From assembly GCA_003315335.1 (NCBI GenBank), contig QNRL01000006.1:248001-312000 (forward strand): a stretch of DNA of 64,000 nt, read 5' to 3'. This DNA is from Pseudocitrobacter faecalis. GTDB lineage: Bacteria > Pseudomonadota > Gammaproteobacteria > Enterobacterales > Enterobacteriaceae. The translations under genes were made by a program, and so were the position numbers. Shown here in pieces: positions 8,770-16,600 of this stretch; positions within the stretch are counted from its first letter, which is position 1; every line of letters begins with the position of its first letter. A model generated the notes under the pieces. It worked only from the letters and a program-made list of their open reading frames with translations, made no database searches and was not told where the DNA came from.

Positions 8770-9276
8770 ATGAGCAGCTTTGATAAACATGATTTAAGCG
8801 GTTTTATCGGTAAACATCTGGTTTATACCTACGATAACGGCTGGAACTACGAAATTTACGTCAAAAACGCCAATACCCTTGATTACCGCATTCACAGCGG
8901 TCTGGTAGGGAATCGTTGGGTGAAAGATCAGCAGGCATACATCGTGCGTGTCGGGGAAAGCATCTACAAAATTTCATGGACTGAACCGACCGGTACCGAC
9001 GTTAGCCTGATTGTGAACCTGGGCGACAAACTGTTCCACGGCACCATCTTCTTCCCGCGTTGGATCATGAACAACCCGGAAAAAACCGTCTGCTTCCAGA
9101 ACGATCATATTCCACTGATGAATTCGTATCGTGATGCCGGCCCGGCCTATCCGACCGAAGTGATTGATGAGTTCGCGACCATTACCTTTGTACGCGACTG
9201 CGGCCCGGACGATGACAGCGTCATCGCCTGTGCCGCCAGTGAACTGCCGAAAGATTTCCCGGCAAACCTGCGCTAA
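8770..9276 (+). CDS. padC: phenolic acid decarboxylase
   Basis: The 168-residue protein carries the family sequence throughout, including the N-terminal FIGKHLVYTYDNGWNYEIY and the HGTIFFPRWI segment. These lipocalin-like enzymes decarboxylate 4-hydroxycinnamic acids such as ferulic and p-coumaric acid to 4-vinyl phenols in the cytoplasm without a cofactor, a detoxification reaction for plant-derived acids. The two N-terminal Tyr residues and an Arg/Glu pair known to act on the substrate fall within conserved stretches. The start follows AAGAGGAG with good spacing. E. coli K-12 lacks this gene; its presence suits a plant- or gut-associated enterobacterium. The stop is three bases from the yhhT stop. 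Confidence 0.95.
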   Translation: MSSFDKHDLSGFIGKHLVYTYDNGWNYEIYVKNANTLDYRIHSGLVGNRWVKDQQAYIVRVGESIYKISWTEPTGTDVSLIVNLGDKLFHGTIFFPRWIMNNPEKTVCFQNDHIPLMNSYRDAGPAYPTEVIDEFATITFVRDCGPDDDSVIACAASELPKDFPANLR

Positions 9277-9279
9277 AGA

Positions 9280-10329
9280 CTAGCCCGGCAGGCGGCTTTT
9301 GGGCCGCCCCGGGCCGAGCAGTATCGCCAGTTTGCTCCCGCCTTTTGTGGTTTCCATCCAGATTTTACAGACGCTGGTCAGCGGCACCGACAGCAACATG
9401 CCCACCGGCCCCAGCAGCCATCCCCATATCAGCAACGACAAGAACACCACCAGCGTGGACATCCCCAGACGATGCCCCATCACGCGTGGCTCCAGAATAT
9501 TGCCCAGCACCATGTGCACCACCAGGAACAGCGCACCGACCATTAAACATTCGTAATAGCCATTAAACAGCAGTGCCTGAATCATCGGCGGAATGGCAGA
9601 AATCACCGAGCCAATGTTGGGAATGTAGTTCAGCAAAAACGCCAGCACGCCCCACATCAGCGCGAATTGCACATCGAGCAGCAACAGGCCGAGCCAGACA
9701 ATCACGCCGGTCATCACGCTGATAAATGTTTTGAGCGCCAGATAATGGGATACCCCTTTTAACGCACGGTGGAGCCCGGCGATATGTACCTGCGGGTTGA
9801 CGAGAGCAAACCGCATTTTGTAAGGGACGTGGCGGGCTTCGAAAAGCATGAATACCACGGTCATGATCAGCAGCACGATGCTGGTCATCGCCCCGGATAA
9901 CTGGGTCATTAAGGCCGTCGCCAGGGTCATCACCTTATCGGAATCCATTCGCTGGAGTAATCTTTCCGGCGAGATGTGCAGATGCAGAAACGGCAGCATC
10001 TCCTGTAACTCGATAAACTTACGGGTGAGCTCTTTGTTGTAACTCGGCATCAGGGCAATGAAGTCATTGATCGACGAGGCGAGGACGGCCATCAGCGCCG
10101 TAAGGAAGAAGAGCATCACTATCATCACAATGGTGATGGCCAGCGCACGCGAGAATCCCCTTCGCAAAAACCACGTCACCAGCGGGTTAAGCACAATGGC
10201 GAAAAAGAGCGCCAGCAGCAACTGGACGATGATATCGGCGGCGGCATGAATACCGGCCAGGATCACCACCAGGGCGGCGAGTTTGAGTAAAATATGCAGG
10301 CCCGCTTTATCAGGCTGTGGGGAGGTCAT
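9280..10329 (-). CDS. yhhT: YhhT, AI-2E/PerM-family inner-membrane protein
   Basis: The 349-residue protein has seven to eight membrane segments and belongs to the AI-2E transporter (UPF0118/PerM) family. The hallmark is the C-terminal GNILEPRVMGHRLGMSTLVVF region. Members include TqsA, which exports autoinducer-2, and Na+/H+ antiporters in other bacteria; the YhhT substrate is not known. The end LGPGRPKSRLPG is as in E. coli. It is divergent from yhhS and convergent with padC. Confidence 0.93.
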   Translation of the reverse strand: MTSPQPDKAGLHILLKLAALVVILAGIHAAADIIVQLLLALFFAIVLNPLVTWFLRRGFSRALAITIVMIVMLFFLTALMAVLASSINDFIALMPSYNKELTRKFIELQEMLPFLHLHISPERLLQRMDSDKVMTLATALMTQLSGAMTSIVLLIMTVVFMLFEARHVPYKMRFALVNPQVHIAGLHRALKGVSHYLALKTFISVMTGVIVWLGLLLLDVQFALMWGVLAFLLNYIPNIGSVISAIPPMIQALLFNGYYECLMVGALFLVVHMVLGNILEPRVMGHRLGMSTLVVFLSLLIWGWLLGPVGMLLSVPLTSVCKIWMETTKGGSKLAILLGPGRPKSRLPG

Positions 10330-10348
10330 ATCGAATTCCTTTTGATCG

Positions 10349-10371
10349 TTCGCACTTAAGTGTAGTGCGAA
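10349..10371. promoter_or_regulatory. perfect inverted repeat between yhhT and yhhS
   Basis: TTCGCACT and AGTGCGAA are exact complements separated by seven bases, 20 bases upstream of yhhT and about 100 upstream of yhhS. A palindrome of this quality between divergent genes suggests an operator, or a hairpin in the yhhT leader. I do not recognise the regulator. Confidence 0.4.
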
Positions 10372-10471
10372 GCGGCAGGCTTATTATCTGAAAGTGCGCG
10401 GTGCAAAAGCGCGACTTCAATTTCAGCGCATGCAATAATGAAAACATCGTTTTAAAATTCGGATGTTTGTC

Positions 10472-11692
10472 ATGCCAGACACCGCAGATGGGGCACAACT
10501 CAGCGGTTTTCGCCTCAATTTACGCATCGTTTCCGTCGTTATTTTCAACTTCGCCAGCTATCTTACCATCGGCCTGCCACTCGCGGTGCTGCCGGGCTAT
10601 GTCCATGATGTCATGGGGTTTAGCGCCTTCTGGGCGGGTCTGGTTATCAGCCTGCAATACTTCGCCACACTGTTAAGTCGTCCGCATGCCGGGCGCTTTG
10701 CCGACCAACTGGGGCCGAAGAAAATCGTGGTGTTTGGTCTGTGCGGCTGTTTTCTTAGCGGCCTGAGTTATTTGCTGGCGGCGATGGGCGGTAGTTGGCC
10801 GATGGTAAGCCTGGTGCTGCTGTGCCTGGGACGGGTGATTCTGGGGATTGGCCAGAGCTTTGCCGGGACGGGCTCCACGCTGTGGGGTGTCGGTGTGGTC
10901 GGCTCGCTGCATATTGGGCGGGTCATTTCCTGGAACGGCATCGTAACTTACGGAGCGATGGCGATGGGCGCGCCACTCGGCGTGCTCTGTTACCAGTACG
11001 GCGGCCTGCACGGTCTGGCGCTGGTGATTATGGCGGTTGCTGCGCTGGCAGTGATTTGTGCACTGCCGCGTGCGGAAGTGAAAGCGGCGAAGGGCAAGGT
11101 GATGTCGTTTCGCGCGGTGCTCGGTCGCGTCTGGCCCTACGGCATGGCGCTGGCGCTGGCTTCGGCAGGCTTCGGCGTTATCGCAACCTTCATTACACTG
11201 TTTTATGACGCCAAAGGCTGGGACGGCGCAGCCTTTGCGCTCACGCTCTTTAGCTGCGCATTCGTTGGCACGCGCCTGCTGTTCCCCAACGGGATCAACC
11301 GTCTGGGCGGGCTGAACGTAGCCATGATCTGTTTTTCGGTTGAGATTATCGGCCTTCTGTTGGTCGGAATCGCTGATACGCCACTGATAGCGAAAATCGG
11401 CACCTTCCTGGCGGGAGCTGGCTTCTCGCTGGTCTTCCCGGCGCTGGGTGTGGTGGCGGTGAAGGCCGTACCGCCGCAAAATCAGGGTTCCGCGCTGGCA
11501 ACCTACACGGTGTTTATGGATTTATCGCTCGGGATTACCGGGCCGCTCGCCGGGCTGATGATGGCGTGGATGGGGGTGTCGACGATTTATCTTGCTGCCG
11601 CCGGGCTGGTGGCGATTGCGCTGCTACTGGGATGGCGGCTAAAAAAAAGGCCTCCGGTTGAACAACCGAAGGCCGCGTCATCATCAGACTAA
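10472..11692 (+). CDS. yhhS: YhhS, major facilitator superfamily transporter
   Basis: The 406-residue protein has about 12 membrane segments and the MFS loop 2-3 signature as GRFADQLGPKKIVVFG. It is the YhhS/UPF0226 family; overproduction of the E. coli protein has been linked to arabinose and glyphosate export, but its normal substrate is unclear. An ATG three codons upstream (10463) is in frame, but homologues begin at the MPDT-like start chosen here. The last 40 bases of the gene contain the hairpin that ends dcrB transcription on the other strand. Confidence 0.92.
   Translation: MPDTADGAQLSGFRLNLRIVSVVIFNFASYLTIGLPLAVLPGYVHDVMGFSAFWAGLVISLQYFATLLSRPHAGRFADQLGPKKIVVFGLCGCFLSGLSYLLAAMGGSWPMVSLVLLCLGRVILGIGQSFAGTGSTLWGVGVVGSLHIGRVISWNGIVTYGAMAMGAPLGVLCYQYGGLHGLALVIMAVAALAVICALPRAEVKAAKGKVMSFRAVLGRVWPYGMALALASAGFGVIATFITLFYDAKGWDGAAFALTLFSCAFVGTRLLFPNGINRLGGLNVAMICFSVEIIGLLLVGIADTPLIAKIGTFLAGAGFSLVFPALGVVAVKAVPPQNQGSALATYTVFMDLSLGITGPLAGLMMAWMGVSTIYLAAAGLVAIALLLGWRLKKRPPVEQPKAASSSD
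11641..11674 (-). terminator. intrinsic terminator of dcrB, inside the yhhS 3' end
   Basis: GGCCTCCGGTTG (11649-11660) pairs with CAACCGAAGGCC (11663-11674) around a two-base centre, with one mismatch. On the minus strand the stem is followed by eight T (11648-11641), a good terminator for dcrB. No T run follows on the plus strand. Confidence 0.85.
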
Positions 11693-12250
11693 TTAGTTGA
11701 TAACGATAGTGTTAATGATGTTTTCAGCGGCAGTTTGCGCCTGCTGCTGATTGTCTGCCGGCAGGGTAACCTGCATGGTCAGTAGCTTGCCGTCAATTTT
11801 GCCGAGGATAACGGAAGAGTATGCAGTCTGGCCTTTGGCAGAAATAATGCTGTCCAGTTGTTGCAGCGTGTGGCCTTTCACCTCGATGGATTTATTGGTC
11901 ACAACCTGCAGCTGTGGGTCGCGGCTGCGCTGTTGCTCTTCCAGACGTTTCGCCATCACGCCGAGGTCTTCATCGGTGTTGTCGCCCACGATAACGATCA
12001 CGGCTTTCTGCCCGGTCGCATCAGAGTAAACGTGCATGTTGTTGCTCTGGGTGCCCATCTTCCCGCTCTGGTCGGTCATATCCGCGGGTAATGAGAAGCT
12101 CAGCTTGCCATCCAGCAGGTTAATCGGCTGCCCGGAGGCGTTGCTCTCTGCCGCCGCACCCTGTGCCGGAGCTTTGGTATCGCTGTTGTCACAGGCTGCC
12201 AGCCCGGCAACCAGCAGGCCAATACCAACGTATTTCACCAATTTGCGCAT
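11693..12250 (-). CDS. dcrB: DcrB, inner-membrane lipoprotein
   Basis: The 185-residue protein starts with a lipoprotein signal peptide ([12 protein letters not shown], lipobox Cys at residue 20), followed by a low-complexity linker and the DcrB fold. In E. coli DcrB is needed for infection by phages C1 and C6 and for lipoprotein maturation when Lgt function is limiting. Residues after the Cys are Asp-Asn; Asp at +2 fits retention in the inner membrane. The gene stands alone with its own terminator in the yhhS end. Confidence 0.94.
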   Translation of the reverse strand: MRKLVKYVGIGLLVAGLAACDNSDTKAPAQGAAAESNASGQPINLLDGKLSFSLPADMTDQSGKMGTQSNNMHVYSDATGQKAVIVIVGDNTDEDLGVMAKRLEEQQRSRDPQLQVVTNKSIEVKGHTLQQLDSIISAKGQTAYSSVILGKIDGKLLTMQVTLPADNQQQAQTAAENIINTIVIN

Positions 12251-12323
12251 TGACTTCTTCCTTTCGATAAACGGCCATTAACGGCTCATTCACCCATCTT
12301 ATCACAACTCGGAAAACGAACCT

Positions 12324-12989
12324 TTAACCTGGCTGCATTGCTGACAAATCGGATTTGTCTGCCAGGCGTTTCATCAGCATATTCAGCAGCACGCCGTACA
12401 TCGGCAGGAAGAAAATGATGCTGATCAGCACTTTAAAGCAGTAATCGACCAGCGCGATTTCCACCCAGTGCTGTGCCATAAACGGGTCAGTGCTGCGCCA
12501 GAAGGCGATGAAGAAGAAGGCCAGCGTGTCGCTGATATTGCCGAACAGCGTCGAGGCCGTCGGCGCGAGCCACCAGTGTCGGCTTTGACGCAGGCGGTTA
12601 AAGACGTGAACGTCGAGGATTTGCCCCAGTGCATAGGCCATAAAGCTGGCGGCGGCGATACGAGCGACAAAAAGGTTGAAACTCGCCAGTGCGCCAAACC
12701 CCTGCCACTCACCCATATAGAAAAGTGATGAGATAGCGTAGGAGACCATCAGTGCGGGGAGCATGACTGCGAAAACGATGCGTCGAGCCAGCGGCGCGCC
12801 AAAGATGCGCACGGTGAGGTCAGTCGCAAGGAAAATAAACGGAAAGCTGAACGCGCCCCAGGTGGTGTGGAAGCCAAAAACAGAAACCGGCAGCTGCACC
12901 AGATAGTTACTGGATATGATAACCAGCAAATGGAATAGCGATAGCCAAACCAGCGCGTGCCTGCGCTGTACGGATGTAAAGGGAGTCAT
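12324..12989 (-). CDS. yhhQ: YhhQ, queuosine precursor transporter
   Basis: The 221-residue protein has about six membrane segments and belongs to the VUT/QPTR family. E. coli YhhQ imports the 7-deazaguanines preQ0 and preQ1 across the inner membrane for queuosine in tRNA. Conserved stretches such as TTWGAFSFPFIFLATDLTVR and ILDVHVFNRLR are intact. It lies between dcrB (same strand, 73 bases apart) and the divergent tusA. I see no preQ1 riboswitch in its leader. Confidence 0.93.
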   Translation of the reverse strand: MTPFTSVQRRHALVWLSLFHLLVIISSNYLVQLPVSVFGFHTTWGAFSFPFIFLATDLTVRIFGAPLARRIVFAVMLPALMVSYAISSLFYMGEWQGFGALASFNLFVARIAAASFMAYALGQILDVHVFNRLRQSRHWWLAPTASTLFGNISDTLAFFFIAFWRSTDPFMAQHWVEIALVDYCFKVLISIIFFLPMYGVLLNMLMKRLADKSDLSAMQPG

Positions 12990-13188
12990 ATTGTACCTTT
13001 TTAGTGATTGGGGTGAGGGAACCCAATAAAACTGTTCGTATTCTTATCGTTACCTGCGCGATAAGGGAGCGAATGATACTGCTTCCGCGCATCATTGCAA
13101 TGGTTGTTTTTCACGCAATCGTTAACCTGACTTGCGTCACAGAAATCACGGCGTAAACTAAGCCCGATTTTTCTACGGTGAGACCACA

Positions 13189-13434
13189 ATGACCGATCTG
13201 TTCGCCAGCCCAAACCATACTTTAGATGCCCTTGGCCTTCGTTGCCCGGAGCCGGTGATGATGGTGCGCAAAACCGTGCGCACGATGCCCGTGGGCGAAA
13301 CGCTGCTGATTATTGCCGACGACCCGGCAACCACCCGCGATATTCCCGGCTTCTGTACGTTCATGGAACATGAACTGATTGCTAAAGAGACCGACACCCT
13401 GCCGTATCGCTACCTGCTGCGTAAAAGCCACTAG
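13189..13434 (+). CDS. tusA: TusA, sulfur carrier for tRNA 2-thiouridine
   Basis: The 81-residue protein has the family active-site motif [10 protein letters not shown], with the sulfur-carrying Cys at residue 19. It accepts persulfide sulfur from IscS and passes it to TusBCD-TusE and MnmA for mnm5s2U in tRNA; it also affects molybdenum cofactor sulfur supply. Length and sequence match E. coli TusA (SirA). The Shine-Dalgarno is GGTGAGA, five bases upstream. A stable hairpin follows the stop codon. Confidence 0.96.
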   Translation: MTDLFASPNHTLDALGLRCPEPVMMVRKTVRTMPVGETLLIIADDPATTRDIPGFCTFMEHELIAKETDTLPYRYLLRKSH

Positions 13435-13440
13435 TTTTGT

Positions 13441-13466
13441 CAGGGCAGATTCTGTGATCTGCCCTG
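13441..13466 (+). terminator. hairpin after tusA
   Basis: CAGGGCAGAT and ATCTGCCCTG form a perfect 10-bp stem with a 6-base loop seven bases after the tusA stop. The following bases are A/T-rich but without a strong T run, so it may act as a weak terminator or protect the mRNA end. Confidence 0.6.
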
Positions 13467-13514
13467 AAATATCGTTATCACATCGTTAAAATCGCGTTTC
13501 GAAATTGTTTCTTT

Positions 13515-13530
13515 TGTGAGTTATCTCACC
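13515..13530. promoter_or_regulatory. CRP site upstream of the TRAP operon
   Basis: TGTGA-GTTATC-TCACC matches the CRP consensus TGTGA-N6-TCACA at nine of ten core positions. It lies about 90 bases before the first TRAP gene. Control by cAMP-CRP would fit a transporter for a secondary carbon source. A further A/T-rich inverted element (GTTTT/AAAAC, about 13552-13570) lies downstream and might bind a specific repressor. Confidence 0.7.
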
Positions 13531-13619
13531 GCCCACCTCGCACTTCCCGTCTAGTTTTTAAGCGGAAAACTAAAACAACGTTTTATCTCTTACCGCAACA
13601 ATACCGCTGGAGCCGACCG

Positions 13620-14603
13620 ATGAAGATGACTGTTAAGCCATTCGTGGCCGCTTTATGCCTTTCCTCCGCTGCCTTCCTGTTTACCTCTTACGCCTCGGCG
13701 CAGGTGATCAAGGCCGCAGACGTTCACCCTGAGGGCTACCCGAACGTGGTGGCGGTGCAGCATATGGGGGAGAAACTTAAACAGCAAACCGGTGACAAGC
13801 TGGAGATTAAAGTCTTTCCCGGCGGCGTGCTGGGCGATGAGAAGCAGATGATCGAGCAGGCGCAGATGGGGGCGATCGACATGATCCGCGTATCGATGGC
13901 CCCGGTCGCGGCGATTTTGCCGGATATCGAAGTCTTCACGCTGCCCTACGTTTTTCGCGATGAAGATCATATGCATAAGGTGATTGACGGCGAGATCGGT
14001 AAGCAGATTGGCGACAAGCTCACTAAAAATCCGAAATCGCGGCTGGTCTTCCTCGGCTGGATGGATTCCGGTACGCGTAATCTCATCACTAAAGAGCCGG
14101 TGCTGAAGGCGGAAGATCTCAAGGGGATGAAAATTCGCGTGCAGGGCAGCCCGGTTGCGCTGGCGACACTCAAAGATATGGGCGCGAACTCGGTGGCGAT
14201 GGGCGTGAGCGAGGTTTACAGCGGCCTGCAAACGGGCGTGATTGACGGCGCGGAGAATAACCCGCCGACGTTTATTGCCCATAACTATCTGCCCGTCGCC
14301 AAAAACTACACCCTGAGCGGCCACTTTATTACCCCGGAAATGCTGCTCTACTCGAAAGTGAAGTGGGACAAACTGAGCCCGGACGATCAGCAAAAAATCA
14401 TCACCCTGGCCCATGAAGCGCAGCTGGAGCAGCGTGAACTGTGGAAAGCATACAACGACCAGGCGCTGGCGAAGATGAAAGCGGGCGGCGTGCAGTTCCA
14501 CGAAATCGACAAAACCTTCTTTGTACAGGCCACGGAACCGGTGCGAAAAGCCTATGGCGAAAAGCATCAGGATCTGATGAAAGCGATTGCTGATGTCCAG
14601 TAG
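13620..14603 (+). CDS. TRAP transporter periplasmic solute-binding subunit (DctP family)
   Basis: The 327-residue protein has a cleavable signal peptide (about residues 1-27, ending ASA) and the DctP fold. The conserved arginine that clamps the substrate carboxylate lies in LKGMKIRVQGSPV, and the family motif VIDGAENNPPTF follows. TRAP systems import organic acids, such as C4-dicarboxylates, sugar acids or sialic acid, using a sodium gradient. The substrate here cannot be read from the sequence. It is the first gene of a three-gene operon lying between tusA and zntA, a position where E. coli K-12 has no TRAP genes; the K-12 yiaMNO set is elsewhere. Confidence 0.92.
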   Translation: MKMTVKPFVAALCLSSAAFLFTSYASAQVIKAADVHPEGYPNVVAVQHMGEKLKQQTGDKLEIKVFPGGVLGDEKQMIEQAQMGAIDMIRVSMAPVAAILPDIEVFTLPYVFRDEDHMHKVIDGEIGKQIGDKLTKNPKSRLVFLGWMDSGTRNLITKEPVLKAEDLKGMKIRVQGSPVALATLKDMGANSVAMGVSEVYSGLQTGVIDGAENNPPTFIAHNYLPVAKNYTLSGHFITPEMLLYSKVKWDKLSPDDQQKIITLAHEAQLEQRELWKAYNDQALAKMKAGGVQFHEIDKTFFVQATEPVRKAYGEKHQDLMKAIADVQ

Positions 14604-14613
14604 CGGAGGCGTT

Positions 14614-15123
14614 ATGTCAGAGCATTTTTCGCGCGCAATGGACCGGCTCTATATGCTGGCGATGTGGGTGGCCGGGTTGTCACTGTTGTTGATGACGATT
14701 GTCATCCCGGTGGGCATTTTTTCTCGCTATGTGCTTAACCGGGGCGAATCCTGGCCGGAGCCGATTGCCATTATCTGCATGGTGACCTTCACCTTTATCG
14801 GCGCGGCGGTGGGCTATCGGGCCGGTTCGCATATCGCGGTCAATATGCTCACCGACCGCTTGCCCGCTGCGCTGCAAAAAGCGGCGGCGCGGCTGGTGGA
14901 CTTACTGATGCTGTTGGTAACCGTTCTGATGTTCTGGTACAGCTTCTGGCTCTGCGTCGAGTTGTGGGAGCAGCCCGTAGCGGAATTCCCGGTGATGACC
15001 TCCGGCGAGAGCTATCTGCCGCTGCCGGTGGGTTCCGCTGTGCTGATTCTGTTCGTGATTGAGCGCCTGCTGTTCGGTTCGCAGGAACACCGCCCGGTGG
15101 TGCTCATCGGTAACCACGGTTAA
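14614..15123 (+). CDS. TRAP transporter small membrane subunit (DctQ family)
   Basis: The 169-residue protein has four predicted membrane helices, as expected for DctQ, and the conserved RGESWPEPIA and ESYLPLPVGS regions. It forms the inner-membrane complex with the large subunit. I choose ATG 14614, which follows GCGGAGG by four bases. An upstream in-frame ATG at 14587 would overlap the binding-protein gene and has no ribosome site. It starts ten bases after the upstream stop, so the three genes are clearly one operon. Confidence 0.9.
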   Translation: MSEHFSRAMDRLYMLAMWVAGLSLLLMTIVIPVGIFSRYVLNRGESWPEPIAIICMVTFTFIGAAVGYRAGSHIAVNMLTDRLPAALQKAAARLVDLLMLLVTVLMFWYSFWLCVELWEQPVAEFPVMTSGESYLPLPVGSAVLILFVIERLLFGSQEHRPVVLIGNHG

Positions 15124-15134
15124 TGAGGTGAAAG

Positions 15135-16418
15135 ATGGATGCGTTTATTTTGCTTTTCACCCTCGCCATTCTGTTGGCCGTGGGGATGCCCGTCGCGTTC
15201 GCGGTGGGCTTAAGTGCCGTTGCCGGCGCGCTGTGGATTGACCTGCCGCTGGAGGCGCTGATGATTCAGATAACCAGCGGGGTGAACAAGTTTACCCTGC
15301 TGGCGATCCCGTTCTTTATTCTGGCGGGGGCGATCATGGCCGAGGGGGGCATCGCCCGGCGGCTGGTCAATTTCGCCTATCTGTTCGTAGGCTTTATTCG
15401 CGGTGGGCTATCGCTGGTGAACATTGTCGCCTCGACCTTTTTCGGCGCGATTTCCGGTTCATCGGTGGCGGATACGGCGTCTATCGGCAGCGTGATGATC
15501 CCGGAGATGGAAAAAAAAGGTTACCCGCGCGAATACGCGGCGGCGGTGACGGCGAGCGGTTCAGTGCAGGCGATTTTGATCCCGCCCAGCCATAACTCGG
15601 TGATTTACTCGCTGGCAGCGGGTGGCACGGTTTCTATTGCGTCGTTGTTTATTGCGGGCGTGCTTCCGGGCTTATTGCTGGGGTTGTGCCTGATGATCCT
15701 GTGTCTCGGTTTTGCCCATAAGCGCGGTTATCCGAAAGGGGAGCGCATCCCGTTTAAGCAGGCGGTGAAGATTTTTGTCGATGCGCTGTGGGGGCTGATG
15801 ACGGTGGTCATTATTCTCGGCGGTATTCTCTCGGGGATTTTTACCGCCACCGAATCGGCGGCGGTCGCCTGCTTGTGGGCGTTCTTCGTGACCATGTTTA
15901 TCTACCGTGATTATAAGTGGAGCGAGCTGCCGAAGCTGATGTGCCGGACGGTGAAAACGGTCAGTATCGTGATGATTTTGATTGGTTTTGCCGCCGCATT
16001 TGGCGCGGTGATGACCTATATGCAGCTTCCGGTGCGCATCACCGGGTTCTTTACGTCGCTGTCAGATAACAAGTACGTCATTTTGATGTATCTGAACATT
16101 ATGCTGTTACTGATTGGTACGCTGATGGATATGGCGCCGATTATCCTGATCCTGACGCCGGTGCTGTTGCCGGTGACCAATGCGCTGGGCATCGACCCGG
16201 TACATTTTGGCATGATCATGATGGTGAATCTGGGAATTGGCCTGATTACCCCGCCGGTGGGCTCGGTGTTGTTTGTCGCCAGCGCGGTGAGTAAGCAGAA
16301 GATCGAAAGCGTGGTGAAAGCGATGCTGCCGTTTTACGGCATGTTGTTGATGGTGCTGGCGCTGGTGACCTACGTTCCGGCGATATCGTTATGGTTGCCG
16401 GGGGTATTGGGGATGTGA
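15135..16418 (+). CDS. TRAP transporter large membrane subunit (DctM family)
   Basis: The 427-residue protein has about 12 membrane segments and the DctM hallmarks: AIPFFILAGAIMAEGGIARRLVNF, the GAISGSSVADTASIGSVMIPEM region and the C-terminal NLGIGLITPPVGSVLF. This subunit carries the sodium-coupled transport path. The stop is followed by a cluster of three REP units, the end of the operon. Substrate unknown; no catabolic gene is linked. Confidence 0.93.
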   Translation: MDAFILLFTLAILLAVGMPVAFAVGLSAVAGALWIDLPLEALMIQITSGVNKFTLLAIPFFILAGAIMAEGGIARRLVNFAYLFVGFIRGGLSLVNIVASTFFGAISGSSVADTASIGSVMIPEMEKKGYPREYAAAVTASGSVQAILIPPSHNSVIYSLAAGGTVSIASLFIAGVLPGLLLGLCLMILCLGFAHKRGYPKGERIPFKQAVKIFVDALWGLMTVVIILGGILSGIFTATESAAVACLWAFFVTMFIYRDYKWSELPKLMCRTVKTVSIVMILIGFAAAFGAVMTYMQLPVRITGFFTSLSDNKYVILMYLNIMLLLIGTLMDMAPIILILTPVLLPVTNALGIDPVHFGMIMMVNLGIGLITPPVGSVLFVASAVSKQKIESVVKAMLPFYGMLLMVLALVTYVPAISLWLPGVLGM

Positions 16419-16433
16419 GTTTTGTGCGCGTTG

Positions 16434-16593
16434 TTGCCGGATGCGCTTTGCTTATCCGGCCTACAAATGTATTGGCACGCCGCAATCTTACCGTAGGCCG
16501 GATAAGGCGCAGCCGCATCCGGCAAACCCCGGCACCGCATTCATTGACGCTGCATGTTTTCGTAGGCCGGATAAGGCGTAGCCGCATCCGGCA
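16434..16593. repeat. BIME cluster of three REP units
   Basis: Three units with the GTAGGCCGGATAAGGCG core and its inverted partner lie at 16434-16464 (inverted), 16493-16524 and 16562-16593. They fill the space between the convergent ends of the TRAP operon and zntA. Such elements bind gyrase or IHF or protect mRNA 3' ends in enterobacteria. Confidence 0.92.
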
Positions 16594-16600
16594 AACCTCC

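Noticed and set aside
13620..16418. TRAP operon considered as yiaMNO
   Set aside because: The gene neighbourhood is different and the substrate subunit cannot be equated with YiaO by eye; left without symbols.
16434..16593. Repeat cluster considered as a CRISPR array
   Set aside because: The units are palindromic REPs in alternating orientation with uneven gaps, not direct repeats with unique spacers.
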